64,000 nucleotides of DNA from positions 186,001-250,000 of the forward strand of contig JAXLQL010000008.1 of the NCBI GenBank assembly GCA_046331625.1, given 5' to 3'. The stretch is from JAXLQL01 sp046331625. Lineage in GTDB: Bacteria > Acidobacteriota > Terriglobia > Bryobacterales > Bryobacteraceae. Both the position numbers and the translations under genes were made by a program. The notes under the pieces are model-generated. The model did not search any database and was not told the origin of the DNA. It saw nothing but the letters and a program-made list of their open reading frames with translations. Shown in pieces: positions 1 to 9,559 of the stretch (its first letter is position 1; each line of letters begins with the position of its first letter).

Positions 1-20
1 GCACCCGGAGGATATTGCCA

Positions 21-605
21 ATGGAATGGACCCGATCCGAACACCTGGCGTTGGCCAATCACAACTGCACGTTCTGTCACGGCGTGGGCATGATGGTGGG
101 TAGACGAGGAAAGGAAAGCACCTGCAATTGCGTGCTGCGCAGCATCTTCCGCTCCTGCTACGAGCGGTTTCGTACCTGCATCGAAAAGGAAAAGTCGATG
201 AGCCAGGCCCGGCTCGAGGCTTCCCTCGGCGGCAGCCGCCGCAACTCGTGGGGCCGCAAAGACGAGGAATACATCGCCGACTTCTATCTCGTCAGCAAGC
301 GCAGCCTCACTCCGGGCGACCTCCGCATTTTCCGCTATCATTTTCTGCTCGGTGCCGACTGGCGTCTGTGCGCGCGCCGGCTCGAAATGGACCGCGGCCA
401 GTTCTTCCATGCCGTCTACCGGATCGAGCAGCACCTGGGTCGCGTGTTCCGTGACCTCATGCCCTACCCGCTCTATCCGCTCGACGAGTATTTCCACGGA
501 ACCACGTCTGAGGAAATGCTCTCTCGCGCGCGCCGCGAGCGGTTGATCCAGATGGGGCAGAAGCAGGCGCGTCCGGTGCGGCCGCCGGTTCGCCTCGCCG
601 CGTAG
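21..605 (+). CDS. Hypothetical Cys-rich protein with possible HTH-like C-terminal half
   Basis: A 194-residue protein that I cannot assign to a named family. The N-terminus carries a likely metal-binding cluster, C16-x2-C19 followed by C35-x-C37, with further cysteines up to about residue 60. The middle region (about residues 90-150) is rich in helical, basic sequence around ARRLEMDRGQFFHAVYR, which resembles the sigma-factor/HTH style but is not diagnostic. The ATG at 21 is preferred over the TTG at 15 because GGAGGA at 7-12 lies at good spacing only for the ATG. A nucleic-acid-binding role is inference only. Confidence 0.7.
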   Translation: MEWTRSEHLALANHNCTFCHGVGMMVGRRGKESTCNCVLRSIFRSCYERFRTCIEKEKSMSQARLEASLGGSRRNSWGRKDEEYIADFYLVSKRSLTPGDLRIFRYHFLLGADWRLCARRLEMDRGQFFHAVYRIEQHLGRVFRDLMPYPLYPLDEYFHGTTSEEMLSRARRERLIQMGQKQARPVRPPVRLAA

Positions 606-621
606 CGGGCCAGTTCGATCC

Positions 622-642
622 GAGGGGCCGGCCTGGCCCCTC
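622..642. terminator. GC-rich hairpin between convergent genes
   Basis: Perfect 8-bp inverted repeat GAGGGGCC / GGCCCCTC with a 5-nt loop, sitting between the convergent stop codons at 605 and 664. It lacks a clear T-tract, so a bidirectional terminator role is inferred from position and structure only. Confidence 0.5.
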
Positions 643-663
643 AGCGGCAACACAGCGCTGCTG

Positions 664-1194
664 TCAGCAGGCCGATTCGATCCCGCGGCGCTGCTTCATC
701 TCCACCGATACCGCCGCGAATTCCTCTTCGCTCAGCACGCGCTTGATAATCCCACCCAGCCGCGACTCTTCGAACGCAATGTGCTTCCGATATCCATCGG
801 CCAGCGCCGCGGCATTCGCCTGCGACCGTTCAGCCTTGAAGCGATCGAGCGCCGCATCCAGATCTTCATGCTGGCGCGTCAGCTCGTTGAGGTACGCCAC
901 CTCATCCTCGCCCACCTTGCCTGCCAGCCGCGGAAACACGCTGTTCTCTTCGTCTTCGGTGTGCCAAGCTCCGTTGCTGTCGAGAAAGCGGAGCACCTTC
1001 GCGATCAGTTCCGCGGACTCTTCGGGCTTCTCGCCCGCCGCGGCGGTGGCGCGTTCGAGCATGCTCATGCGCTCGAGAATGCGCTGATGACAAGCGAGCA
1101 AGTGTTCCAGCGGTTTGTCGAGCGTCGCTTTCGATTCGCCTGACGATGGCTGCGCGAGTGCGCTCACGGGTAGCATGGTAGTATTGTCGCGCAT
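664..1194 (-). CDS. Hemerythrin HHE domain protein
   Basis: A 176-residue four-helix hemerythrin/HHE-type protein, expected to bind a di-iron centre for oxygen, NO or redox sensing or for iron handling in the cytoplasm. The expected series of His/Glu signatures is visible in order: LLACHQRI, WHTEDEENSVFPRL, RQHEDLD and KHIAFEE, each on a predicted helix. The ATG at 1194 is only 3 nt from the divergent ATG at 1198 and has no ribosome-binding site. An in-frame ATG at 1176, preceded 6 nt upstream by GACAAT, is an equally good start. No partner gene is adjacent in the same direction, so the physiological role is open. Confidence 0.85.
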   Translation of the reverse strand: MRDNTTMLPVSALAQPSSGESKATLDKPLEHLLACHQRILERMSMLERATAAAGEKPEESAELIAKVLRFLDSNGAWHTEDEENSVFPRLAGKVGEDEVAYLNELTRQHEDLDAALDRFKAERSQANAAALADGYRKHIAFEESRLGGIIKRVLSEEEFAAVSVEMKQRRGIESAC

Positions 1195-1197
1195 CCG

Positions 1198-3870
1198 ATG
1201 AGAGCCGCATTCGCCACGCTAATCGTCATTCCTGTTTTGGCGGTCGACTTTCGGCCCCCGGCCGGAAATCAACCCGCCGTGCTGCGCCCTGGAGCGTCGT
1301 CGATTCTTCCTGGCGGTCGCGTGATCTCGCCGCTCGGCAAACACTACCTCACGGGACCCGGACCCTTTGGCATCGCGATGAGCCCGTCGGGCAAGCGCGT
1401 GGTGACGGCCAACGGCGGTCCCAACCGATATGCGCTCACCGTGGTGGACCTTGGCAAAGACGGCGCCAAGACGCGGCACTTCGTGGCTCCGCGCAAGCGC
1501 GAAGAGGCCGAGGACGAAGATGACGCGGACTGGCGTAGCGTATTTCAAGGCCTCGCCTTCGTCGACGACAACCTGCTCTTCGCCTCGGAAGGCAACTCCG
1601 GACGCATTCGCCAAGTGGACCTCCGCTCCGGCAAGCGCAAGCTTCTCTTCGATCTGAACGGCGGCGGATTCGCCGACTCCTACACCGGCGACCTCGCCTA
1701 CGATCCGCGCAACAAACGCCTCTACGTGGCGGACCAGGCGAACTTCCGTGTGGCAATCATCGACACCGCGTCGCGCAAGGTGGTCTCTTCGATTCGCACC
1801 GGGCGGCTTCCGTTCGCGCTCGCGCTCACGCCCGATGGCAAGCGTCTCGTGGTGACGCACGTGGGCATGTTCGAGTACTCGCCTGTTCCGGGCGCCGATC
1901 CGAAGAAGGCGCGCGAGACCGGACTCGCGTTCCCCGCGTTCGGATTTCCTTCGCCTGAATCAATGTCGGGTGCGAAGCGTGAGACGGCGGTTGGCGCGGT
2001 GGATGTTCCCGGGCTGGGCGATCCCAACGCGCCCGAGTCGAATTCCGTCGCCGTGATCGACGTCGCCGATGCCGCGTCACCGAAGATCGCCGGCCGCCTG
2101 CGCACTGGACTCCCGTTTCCCCAGTCGCTCGGCGGCAGCAGCCCCTCGGGCGTCACCGTAACATCGGACCGGATTTATGTTTCAAACGCGCACAACGATT
2201 CTGTAACGGTCGTCGACGCGGGCACGCTGCAGCCTCTGAAAGAGATCCTGCTGCGAATCCCGAGCCTCGAGCGCTACCGTGGGCTGATCCCGATCGGCTC
2301 GTACTTCGATGAACCGAGCGGCTGGCTGCTGGTGGCTTGTGCGGGCATCAACGCGCTCGCCGTGATCGACGCCAAGCAGATGCAGGTGATCGGATATCTA
2401 CCCACGGCGTGGTTTCCCACTCGCGTGCTCGTGCGCGACTCCCGAGTCTTCGTGGCCTGCGCCAAAGGCAACGGCACTGGGCCGAACGCGAACCGGGGCG
2501 GACCCTTGCCCGGAAGCTTCCAGGGAGAGCGCCGGCGCGGGTCGATCGTCGAATTCGCGCTTCCCGATTCCGGCGAACTCCGCCAACTCACCGCGCGCGT
2601 GCTCTTCAACAACGGGATCTTTACGCGCAAGGAAGATCCGGCGCCGTTACCTGCGGAGATCGAGCACGTAGTGGTGATCGTGAAAGAGAATCGCACCTTT
2701 GACGAAGTGTTTGGTGACATCGAGACCGCCGCCAACGGACCCGTGGCGGGCATCCCGATCCTCGCCCGCTTCGGGAAGTACGGCGTCATCGGCGCCGAGC
2801 GAGGCGAATTGCAGCGCCGCCTGCTGGTCCGCAACATCAGCGTCACGCCGAACCATCACGCGCTAGCCGAGCGCTTCGCGTTCTCTGACAATTTCTACGC
2901 CGATTCCGAAGTCTCTGTCGATGGGCATCACTGGATGGTGGGCGCGTATCCCAACGCCTGGACTGAATCGACGCTCATGGCGTCCTACGGCGGCCAGAAA
3001 GACTTCCGCATGCCGACCACCGCGCCCGGCCGCCTTCTCTTTGCGCAGAGCAACTCCTCCGTGCACCCTGAGGAGCAGTTGGAAGCCGGGGCGCTCTGGC
3101 ATCATCTCGAGCGCAACGGAGTTCCGTTCCGCAACTGGGGCGAGGGATTCGAACTGGCGGGCATGGATGAAGGCGAGGGGCTGAAGCCGACCGGCGGCCG
3201 ATACATGACGAATGTCCCGATGCCGGATCCGCTGTATCGCAACACGTCGCGCACGTATCCGAACTACAACATGAACATCCCGGACCAGTTTCGCGCCGAT
3301 CAGTTCATCCGCGAAGTGGACGAGATGTTCGTCAAGCCCGAGAAGCCACTGCCGCACTTTCTCTACATCCACCTGCCGAATGACCACACCGCCAAGCCTC
3401 GACCCGAAGACGGGTATCCGTTCCAGGCCAGCTACGTCGCCGACAATGACTACGCCTTGGGCCGGATCATCGAGTATCTCTCGCACACCAAGTGGTGGCC
3501 GAAGATGGCGATCTTCATCACCGAAGACGACGCGCAGGGCGGCGTGGATCACATCGATTCCCATCGCACGGTGCTGCTGGTGGTGAGTCCGTGGGCTAAG
3601 CGAAACTACGTGTCGCACGTCAACGCGAGCTTCCCTTCCATCTTGAAGACCGCGTTCCGGCTCTTGAAGATCCCGCCACTGAATCTCTATGACGCAGCGG
3701 CAGCGGACCTCGCCGACTGCTTCTCGAGCTCAGCCAACATGGAGCCATACAAGGTGCGAGCAGTACCGGCCGAGGTGTTCGACCCGGCGAAGGCGCGCGA
3801 GCCGATGGATCCCAAGCCGGGCCCGGCGATGGATGATCCCAAGGTGTTGCGCGAGCAACATCGGCGATAG
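1198..3870 (+). CDS. Secreted beta-propeller / phosphoesterase fusion protein
   Basis: An 890-residue exported protein. A short hydrophobic N-terminus (MRAAFATLIVIPVLAVDF) looks like a signal peptide. Residues of about 45-470 contain YVTN/NHL-like propeller repeats (for example GPFGIAMSPSGKRVVTANGG, RLYVADQANFRVAIID, NSVAVIDV). From about residue 485 begins a PF04185-type phosphoesterase (acid phosphatase / phospholipase C-like) domain starting at VVVIVKENRTFDEVFGD, with downstream active-site-like stretches SVDGHHWM, PNDHT, FITEDDAQGGVDHID and HRTVLLVVSPW. This propeller-phosphoesterase architecture is common in Acidobacteria. The likely role is extracytoplasmic phosphate-ester hydrolysis; the substrate is unknown. 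Confidence 0.88.
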   Translation: MRAAFATLIVIPVLAVDFRPPAGNQPAVLRPGASSILPGGRVISPLGKHYLTGPGPFGIAMSPSGKRVVTANGGPNRYALTVVDLGKDGAKTRHFVAPRKREEAEDEDDADWRSVFQGLAFVDDNLLFASEGNSGRIRQVDLRSGKRKLLFDLNGGGFADSYTGDLAYDPRNKRLYVADQANFRVAIIDTASRKVVSSIRTGRLPFALALTPDGKRLVVTHVGMFEYSPVPGADPKKARETGLAFPAFGFPSPESMSGAKRETAVGAVDVPGLGDPNAPESNSVAVIDVADAASPKIAGRLRTGLPFPQSLGGSSPSGVTVTSDRIYVSNAHNDSVTVVDAGTLQPLKEILLRIPSLERYRGLIPIGSYFDEPSGWLLVACAGINALAVIDAKQMQVIGYLPTAWFPTRVLVRDSRVFVACAKGNGTGPNANRGGPLPGSFQGERRRGSIVEFALPDSGELRQLTARVLFNNGIFTRKEDPAPLPAEIEHVVVIVKENRTFDEVFGDIETAANGPVAGIPILARFGKYGVIGAERGELQRRLLVRNISVTPNHHALAERFAFSDNFYADSEVSVDGHHWMVGAYPNAWTESTLMASYGGQKDFRMPTTAPGRLLFAQSNSSVHPEEQLEAGALWHHLERNGVPFRNWGEGFELAGMDEGEGLKPTGGRYMTNVPMPDPLYRNTSRTYPNYNMNIPDQFRADQFIREVDEMFVKPEKPLPHFLYIHLPNDHTAKPRPEDGYPFQASYVADNDYALGRIIEYLSHTKWWPKMAIFITEDDAQGGVDHIDSHRTVLLVVSPWAKRNYVSHVNASFPSILKTAFRLLKIPPLNLYDAAAADLADCFSSSANMEPYKVRAVPAEVFDPAKAREPMDPKPGPAMDDPKVLREQHRR

Positions 3871-3877
3871 GCAGCGT

Positions 3878-4192
3878 CTACCTGAGCCCAGACAACGCAC
3901 TCATCATCAGTGCGAGAAAGCAAAGCAGCATGGCGCCGTAGGCCAGTGCCGACCACAGGAACTCCCTCCATCGCATCGATCCCATCGCGGCCATTCCGAA
4001 GTCGAGCATCAACAACGGCGCGCCCAGGATGCCCAACAAGCCGATATGGTCCAGGGCCCGGCGGGTCCACTGGCCGAGTCCCGGCCCCATCCAAGCGGGG
4101 TACGCGCCCATCATCACGTGCCGGTGCGTCGTCTCGTCCCAGTGATCATGCGGATGGAAACAACAGAGCTTGATCAGGATGCAGAGCGCCAC
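3878..4192 (-). CDS. Small predicted membrane protein (hypothetical)
   Basis: A GTG-initiated 104-residue ORF with two convincing hydrophobic segments (HIGLLGILGAPLLMLDFGMAAMG and, near the C-terminus, LAYGAMLLCFLALMMSAL) separated by a charged turn. The N-terminal part is His-rich (HPHDHWDETTHRH), which may bind metal. The reading frame stays open upstream to about 4258, so the true start is uncertain. It lies 59 nt downstream of the Old Yellow Enzyme gene on the same strand and could be co-transcribed. I do not recognise the family. The coding call rests on the membrane pattern and position. Confidence 0.45.
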   Translation of the reverse strand: MALCILIKLCCFHPHDHWDETTHRHVMMGAYPAWMGPGLGQWTRRALDHIGLLGILGAPLLMLDFGMAAMGSMRWREFLWSALAYGAMLLCFLALMMSALSGLR

Positions 4193-4251
4193 TCCGCAAG
4201 CGAACGCGCGTCGGCCATTTCCAATAGCCCACGGGACCCCGTTCTGGACGC

Positions 4252-5355
4252 TTATGTTTCAAACAAATCTTTGACCCCTGCCGGCTGAGACCGGAGGTAC
4301 TGATTCGGACCGCGCATCCGTCCCCCGAGCGCCGCCGCTGCATGCCACGGCCATCGCGGATCATAAAGAATCCCGCGCGCCAGCGCCACCAGATCCGCAT
4401 CGCCGTTGGCGACGATCGCCTCGGCATGTTCGAAGCTCGTGATCAGCCCCACGGTGACCACCGGAATCCTCACCACAGCCTTTACTGCCCGAGCCAGCGG
4501 CACCTGATACCCCGGCGCCACCGGAATCTTCTGCGCCGGATGCAATCCGCCACCCGAGACATGGATCGCGCTGCAACCGCGCCGTTCCAACTCCTGCGCA
4601 AAGGCGACCGTCTGTTCGATGTCCCAGCCGCCCTCCACCCAGTCCATACCCGACACACGCACCGAGACAGGCTTGCCCGCTGGAAACACCGCGCGCACCG
4701 CGTCGAACACTTCGAGCGGAAATCGCATCCGGTTCTCGAGCGGACCACCATACTCGTCATCGCGATGGTTCGAGAGCGGCGAAAGAAACTCGTGGAGCAG
4801 ATAGCCGTGCGCGGCGTGCAACTGGATCGCGTCCAATCCGAGTCGCGCCGACCGCACCGCTGACGCAGCGAACCCATCGCGAATGCGGCGGAGCCCATCG
4901 CGATCGAGCGCGAGCGGAGCGGCATCACTCGCGAGAAACGGAATCGCCGAGGGTGCCACCGTCTGCCATCCCAGCGGATGATCTGGCGCGAGTTGACGTC
5001 CACCTTTCCACGGAACCTCCACCGACGCCTTGCGTCCGGCGTGCGCCAACTGAATCGCCACCGGCATGTCTGACCAGCGGCGAACGCTCGCGAGCGTTCG
5101 CGCCATAGCCGCTTCGTTCTCATCGCTCCACAGCCCGGTGTCGGCGTGGGAAATGCGGCCCTCGGGCAGAACTCCCGTAGCTTCGATCGTCAGAATCGCC
5201 GCGCCGGAGAGCGCGAGATGACCGAGATGGATGAGATGCCAGTCCGTCATCGAGCCGTTCTCGGCCGAGTACTGGCACATCGGAGCGATGACGATGCGGT
5301 TCCGAAGATGGAGATCGCCGATTTGGAGAGGTTCGAAGAGAGCAGGCCGCGCCAC
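4252..5355 (-). CDS. NADH:flavin oxidoreductase / Old Yellow Enzyme (YqjM-like)
   Basis: About 367 residues, forming an FMN-dependent TIM-barrel ene-reductase of the OYE/YqjM class that reduces activated C=C bonds using NAD(P)H. Diagnostic stretches are LFEPLQIGDLHLRNRIV, IAPMCQYSAENG, TDWHLIHLGHLA, QLAHAGRKAS, the substrate-binding HAAHGYLLHEFLSPLSN with RDDEYGG, and the C-terminal phosphate-binding VTVGLI and DLVALARGILYDPRWPWHAA. The GTG at 5355 is chosen over the TTG at 5361 because a -10-like TACCAT lies 6 nt upstream and there is no Shine-Dalgarno for either. The natural substrate cannot be told from sequence. Confidence 0.93.
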   Translation of the reverse strand: MARPALFEPLQIGDLHLRNRIVIAPMCQYSAENGSMTDWHLIHLGHLALSGAAILTIEATGVLPEGRISHADTGLWSDENEAAMARTLASVRRWSDMPVAIQLAHAGRKASVEVPWKGGRQLAPDHPLGWQTVAPSAIPFLASDAAPLALDRDGLRRIRDGFAASAVRSARLGLDAIQLHAAHGYLLHEFLSPLSNHRDDEYGGPLENRMRFPLEVFDAVRAVFPAGKPVSVRVSGMDWVEGGWDIEQTVAFAQELERRGCSAIHVSGGGLHPAQKIPVAPGYQVPLARAVKAVVRIPVVTVGLITSFEHAEAIVANGDADLVALARGILYDPRWPWHAAAALGGRMRGPNQYLRSQPAGVKDLFET

Positions 5356-5361
5356 CAGCAA

Positions 5362-5367
5362 ATGGTA
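5362..5367 (-). promoter_or_regulatory. -10-like hexamer TACCAT, leaderless arrangement
   Basis: TACCAT on the minus strand ends 6 nt before the GTG at 5355, with no ribosome-binding site between. This fits a leaderless transcript, as at several other genes in this window. No clear -35 is seen. Confidence 0.35.
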
Positions 5368-5382
5368 ACGCGGCCTCCCGCG

Positions 5383-8300
5383 TCAGAAGAACAAGCGCAC
5401 TCCGAACTCCATCTGCCGCGGCGGCGTAGCCTGACTCGTCACCACTCCGAAACTCGCCGGACTGTCGATGTTCAACCCCGGGTTGGCCGGCTGGAAATGG
5501 TTGAGCACGTTGACGAATTGGAAAATCAGCGTAGCGCCGATTCCTTCCTTCACCTTGATGTCTTTCATCACCGCCATGTCGAGGTTCCAGAGCGGGAAGC
5601 CACGAAGCGGACCGGCGCCGCCCACTCGCGAATCGACACCGAGAATGACGCGGCGGAAATTCGAATAGACCGCACTGGGGTCCTCGAACATATTGATGCC
5701 CGAGCCGCCGCGCGCCGGATTGCCGCTCTGGCCGGCAACGCCGTTGGACACGATGTTGTAGTGAGCTTGATTGCCACCGGTAACCGGCCCGATCGCGATG
5801 GCCTGCTCCGTGCCGCCGAGATAGCTGCAATTCGCCTGTCCGAACGACTGGCAGTTGCTCGACGAAGATACTCCCAGCGGAACTCCGCTCTGCGCGGTGA
5901 ACAACGGCGCGAATCCCCAGCCCCCCACGATGTGGCCGAGAACGCCGCGCTTCTTCTCGAGGAACTTCGGCTGATAGTACATGCTGAGGTTGTAGATCCA
6001 GTTGATGTCGAACGGCTGCCGGCCGTACATCGAGCCGATATTCCACAGATCCACCGGAACGCCGATTCCGGAGCCGTAGCCGCCTGTGCCGAGCGACCGG
6101 CTGAACGTGAGGTTCGAGCTGGCCGTGAGGCCGTGCACGTCGTTCACTCGGGCCGACAAAAACACTCCGTTGTAATTCGAGTAGCCGAAACTTGCCGCTT
6201 GCGGCAGCGCCAGCACCTGAATGGGATTCGAACTGGGCATCGTGCGGCCCAGTGTCCAGCCCGGAGCGGCATTCATCGCAGCCCACAGGTTGTAGACCGA
6301 AGTGGTGAGGAACGCGCTTCGCTGCTTGGAGACGAGCGCCGCCGTGCAATTGGCGAAGCCCGCACAGTAGGCTGAACTCGGCCCGCCCAAGGCGGTTTCG
6401 AAGAACGGTTGCGCACCCGGCGTCTGTCCACTGCTGAGCGCCAGGTAGCTGTTCGCGAACGCCTGCGAAAACGCCTGCCCGCCCAGCGTAGTCATGTAGG
6501 GCACCGAATCCAGCGAGTACGCCAGTTGCTCATCGCGGCTCCGGGTGCCGATGTAGCCGAGCTCGAGCCGGATGCGAGAACTGATCTCACGCTGGATTGT
6601 GAAGTTTACTTGGTCGATGTGCGACGGCTTCAGGCTCGGATCGTCAGACCACGCCGTAGCACCCGAAGCGTTCCCTCCCACGCCCGGCAGGAACGGTTGC
6701 GGCAGTTGCTGCGAGACCGTCGGCAGCGGCGCCACCAACCCGTCCACTCCGATGCGAAATGCATTGGTGGGGTCCACGCCGGCCACGCCGAGGCACTGGC
6801 CGTTCCGGCTGACTCCCGTGCACTGTACCGTTTGTCCGATCCCGATGCCCTGCAGCGGAACCTGGATCACATTGATGCCGTTGATGCGCCCGTAACGCCG
6901 CGAGTAACCTCCGCGGAACACCGTCTTGTTCACGCCCAGAAGCATTCCCAGCAGTCCGTCAGTGTACTTCGGATTCCACGCAACCGACACGCGCGGACCA
7001 ACGCCACGGTAGTACGGATTATAGGGGTAGTTCGGGCTTCCCACTACGTTCTTGATGGTCGCGAACCCGAGCGTCGGATTGTACACTTGCCCGCTCAGGG
7101 CGGCCGCCTTGCGCCTGGCGAGATAATCTTCGCCAGTAAACGCGTTGCCTTGCGCGTCGGTGATCATCGGAACGTTGCCATTCACTTCCCGCACCGGCAT
7201 CTGGATCTCATAACCCAAGCCGTAGGAGATCGTGAGAGTGGGGCGCACGCGCCACGTGTCCCCGAAATAGACGTTGTAGTTGGGGATGATGTTTTGCGAG
7301 AAGATCGGGCTCCCCGCCGGAAGCAACGCGCCGCCTTTGCGCGCGTACATCAGTTGCGTCTGAGCCACCATGCCGAGGGTGATCGCGTAGAGCGAACTAT
7401 AACTGCCAATCTGATTCGCCGCCACGGTCGACGGGATGTATCCCGTCGGCATCACGATCCCCGCGCCCGACGTGATCTCATAGCCGGCCTGATTGTAGAT
7501 GTTGATCCCGTTGTCGTTTCGCTGGTGCTTGATATTGTTCCGTTGATACTGCCCGCCGAACTGGAACGAGTGATTCCCCTTGATCCAGGTCAGATCGTCG
7601 CGGAACGCGGTATCCATTCCATCCCAGTAACGCGCCAGTCCGCTGCCGCGGTCCACCTGGATCGGAATGAGTTGTCCGCCGCCGCTGCCGCCGATGAGCG
7701 CAGCGCCTCCGAGCCCCGGCAACTGCACCGGACCGCCCGCGCTGATCCACTCCCACGCGTTGCGCAGAAAGTTGAAATGGAAGTCATTCACCAGATGCGG
7801 CGTCAGCACACCCGATAATCCGGCCACCCAGTAGGAAGGCGTCTGCCGCCGGGGCGCCGTGGCCACCGCATTCCCGAGCGTATTGCCGGAAAGAAATCCA
7901 CCGATATCCACCTGCTGGTTCGTCATCTGCAGGAACTTGTAGTATCGATAACCCGCCGTAAATCGCCAGTTGACGCCGAAGTCGTGATCGATGCGGGCCA
8001 TGGCGAAGTTGGAATTCTGGGGGAGCGCGAGCGTGGTGAAGAAGCCCTGCGTGTTGAAGCGATCGCCGAAGTTCGGATCGTTCGGCAACGGCATGTACTT
8101 GTTCCAGATCTGCGAGACGATCGGGTTGAGACCGGCGCCACGCGGATCGCATGACCCCGCCGGGCATACGGCCGGCTGGTACGTCACGCCATTCACGGTG
8201 ACGGGAGCCGCATTCAAGTTGTAAGGAGTCATTTGGCCGGCGCTGTTGGCTACCTGGATCACACCGGCTCGCATCAGGGGCGTTGGCACGGGCCGCTCAT

Positions 8301-9318
8301 AGGTGGCGACGTTGGGAAAACGCCTTCCTTCGTAATTGAAGAAGAAGTAGGTCTTGCCGCCCCAAAACGCAGGAGTCAGCGGTCCGCCAATCGAAGCGCC
8401 GAAACGGTTCTGGTGCGTCGATGGCAGCGGCGTGTACTTCAGTCCGGCGGAAGGCGTGTGATTGCCCTGCCACGTGTTCGCGCCGATGTTGCCGGCGAAG
8501 TAATGGTCATAGGCAGCTCCGTGGAACTTGTTGGTGCCGCGCTTGGAGACCATCTGCACTTGGCTTCCCGCGGCGCCGTTGAAGTCCGCTGCTTGATTCG
8601 AAATGCCGACCTTGAATTCCTCGATCGTCTCCACCGGTGTCGGCATCACGCCGGTCGGCACGGCAGTGCTTCCGTTTCCGATGTTGCCCGGCGCCAGGTT
8701 GTAGCTATGGCCGCCTTCCTGATCGTCGCTGTTGTTGCCGCCGTCGAGTTGGAACTGGCTCTGGTCCTGCACTACGCCAGCCACTTGCCCGCTCGGCGTG
8801 ACGGCCGGCTGCAGCGCGAGAAAAGCATTCGCATCGCGACCAAGATTAGGGAGATTCATCAGCGCCACGCCCGACACCGTCCCGCCGACGGTGGAATTCG
8901 AGGTCTGCAACTCGGCGCCCGCCATCGCCTGAACCTCTACGGCCGTTGTGACGGAGCCAACTTCGAGTGTCGCGTTGAGCGTCAACTCCAACCCCACCGC
9001 CACAGTCTGTTCGCGCAGTCTCGCCTGAGAGAAGCCCGCCATTGAGAACGTCACGTCGTACTTGCCCGGATCGACGTTGAGAATGAGATAGCGGCCGACT
9101 TCGTTGGTCACCGTCCGCAAGGTGGAACTGGTTGCGGTATTGGTGAGCACCACATCGGCGCCTGAGACGACGGCGCCTTGCCGGTCAGTCACCTGGCCGC
9201 TGACGCGCCCCGTGGAGGCCGATTGTGCGGTAGCTCTTGGAGTGACTGCCGTCATTGCCATCAGGCACAACATGACTGGCAAGAAACGATGAGACAGACG
9301 GACGGCGTGAAGGTACAT
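5383..9318 (-). CDS. TonB-dependent receptor, Oar-like, with N-terminal carboxypeptidase-regulatory domain
   Basis: A 1311-residue outer-membrane receptor. It starts with a signal peptide ending near TPRATAQ, followed by a CarboxypepD_reg (beta-sandwich) domain (GRVSGQVTDRQGAVVSGADV ... GRYLILNVDPGKYDVTFSMAGF), then a plug domain and a long beta-barrel ending in the typical aromatic C-terminus (MEFGVRLFF). Such Oar-like proteins are the dominant TonB receptors of Acidobacteria and are thought to import or process large ligands such as glycans or peptides. No SusD-type partner is adjacent. The ATG at 9318 is chosen over the upstream ATG at 9396 because AAGGGGAA precedes it at good spacing, it begins the signal peptide, and the promoter at 9359-9387 lies just upstream of it. 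Confidence 0.93.
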   Translation of the reverse strand: MYLHAVRLSHRFLPVMLCLMAMTAVTPRATAQSASTGRVSGQVTDRQGAVVSGADVVLTNTATSSTLRTVTNEVGRYLILNVDPGKYDVTFSMAGFSQARLREQTVAVGLELTLNATLEVGSVTTAVEVQAMAGAELQTSNSTVGGTVSGVALMNLPNLGRDANAFLALQPAVTPSGQVAGVVQDQSQFQLDGGNNSDDQEGGHSYNLAPGNIGNGSTAVPTGVMPTPVETIEEFKVGISNQAADFNGAAGSQVQMVSKRGTNKFHGAAYDHYFAGNIGANTWQGNHTPSAGLKYTPLPSTHQNRFGASIGGPLTPAFWGGKTYFFFNYEGRRFPNVATYERPVPTPLMRAGVIQVANSAGQMTPYNLNAAPVTVNGVTYQPAVCPAGSCDPRGAGLNPIVSQIWNKYMPLPNDPNFGDRFNTQGFFTTLALPQNSNFAMARIDHDFGVNWRFTAGYRYYKFLQMTNQQVDIGGFLSGNTLGNAVATAPRRQTPSYWVAGLSGVLTPHLVNDFHFNFLRNAWEWISAGGPVQLPGLGGAALIGGSGGGQLIPIQVDRGSGLARYWDGMDTAFRDDLTWIKGNHSFQFGGQYQRNNIKHQRNDNGINIYNQAGYEITSGAGIVMPTGYIPSTVAANQIGSYSSLYAITLGMVAQTQLMYARKGGALLPAGSPIFSQNIIPNYNVYFGDTWRVRPTLTISYGLGYEIQMPVREVNGNVPMITDAQGNAFTGEDYLARRKAAALSGQVYNPTLGFATIKNVVGSPNYPYNPYYRGVGPRVSVAWNPKYTDGLLGMLLGVNKTVFRGGYSRRYGRINGINVIQVPLQGIGIGQTVQCTGVSRNGQCLGVAGVDPTNAFRIGVDGLVAPLPTVSQQLPQPFLPGVGGNASGATAWSDDPSLKPSHIDQVNFTIQREISSRIRLELGYIGTRSRDEQLAYSLDSVPYMTTLGGQAFSQAFANSYLALSSGQTPGAQPFFETALGGPSSAYCAGFANCTAALVSKQRSAFLTTSVYNLWAAMNAAPGWTLGRTMPSSNPIQVLALPQAASFGYSNYNGVFLSARVNDVHGLTASSNLTFSRSLGTGGYGSGIGVPVDLWNIGSMYGRQPFDINWIYNLSMYYQPKFLEKKRGVLGHIVGGWGFAPLFTAQSGVPLGVSSSSNCQSFGQANCSYLGGTEQAIAIGPVTGGNQAHYNIVSNGVAGQSGNPARGGSGINMFEDPSAVYSNFRRVILGVDSRVGGAGPLRGFPLWNLDMAVMKDIKVKEGIGATLIFQFVNVLNHFQPANPGLNIDSPASFGVVTSQATPPRQMEFGVRLFF

Positions 9319-9358
9319 CGAGTTCCCCTTTTCGAATTGATCGCAGTGTAGGCAATGA

Positions 9359-9387
9359 CGTATATCACTGGGGAGGACCGGTGTCAA
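9359..9387 (-). promoter_or_regulatory. Sigma70-type promoter of the first TonB receptor gene
   Basis: Minus-strand TTGACA (9382-9387) and TATACG (9359-9364) are separated by exactly 17 nt, predicting a start near 9352 and a leader of about 34 nt that carries AAGGGGAA before the ATG at 9318. Confidence 0.75.
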
Positions 9388-9559
9388 GGCCGTCATGAGT
9401 GCGCATCGCGAAATCTCCGATGTGGGGACCGCTCCGAATCCGTCTTAGCCATGGTGTGATGCGCGTGGGATTCACTTCGCCCGGCCCGGCCGCGAGCTGA
9501 CACGCGACGGTACGCCTGCCCGCGCCACCCGGCCCATCGTTTGGGAGATCCGGTTCTCG

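Noticed and set aside
3689..4288. Plus-strand ORF after the phosphoesterase gene
   Set aside because: Low-complexity Arg/Ser/Pro composition. The minus strand carries the more plausible membrane protein and the OYE end.
4242..4291. Similarity of a plus-strand reading (YVSNKSLTPAG) to YLVSKRSLTPGD in the first gene
   Set aside because: It is very short and the opposite strand is the conserved end of the Old Yellow Enzyme; most likely chance.
6409..7818. Long plus-strand ORF inside the first TonB receptor gene
   Set aside because: It is an Arg/His-rich antisense shadow caused by high GC at third codon positions, with no family pattern or ribosome-binding site.
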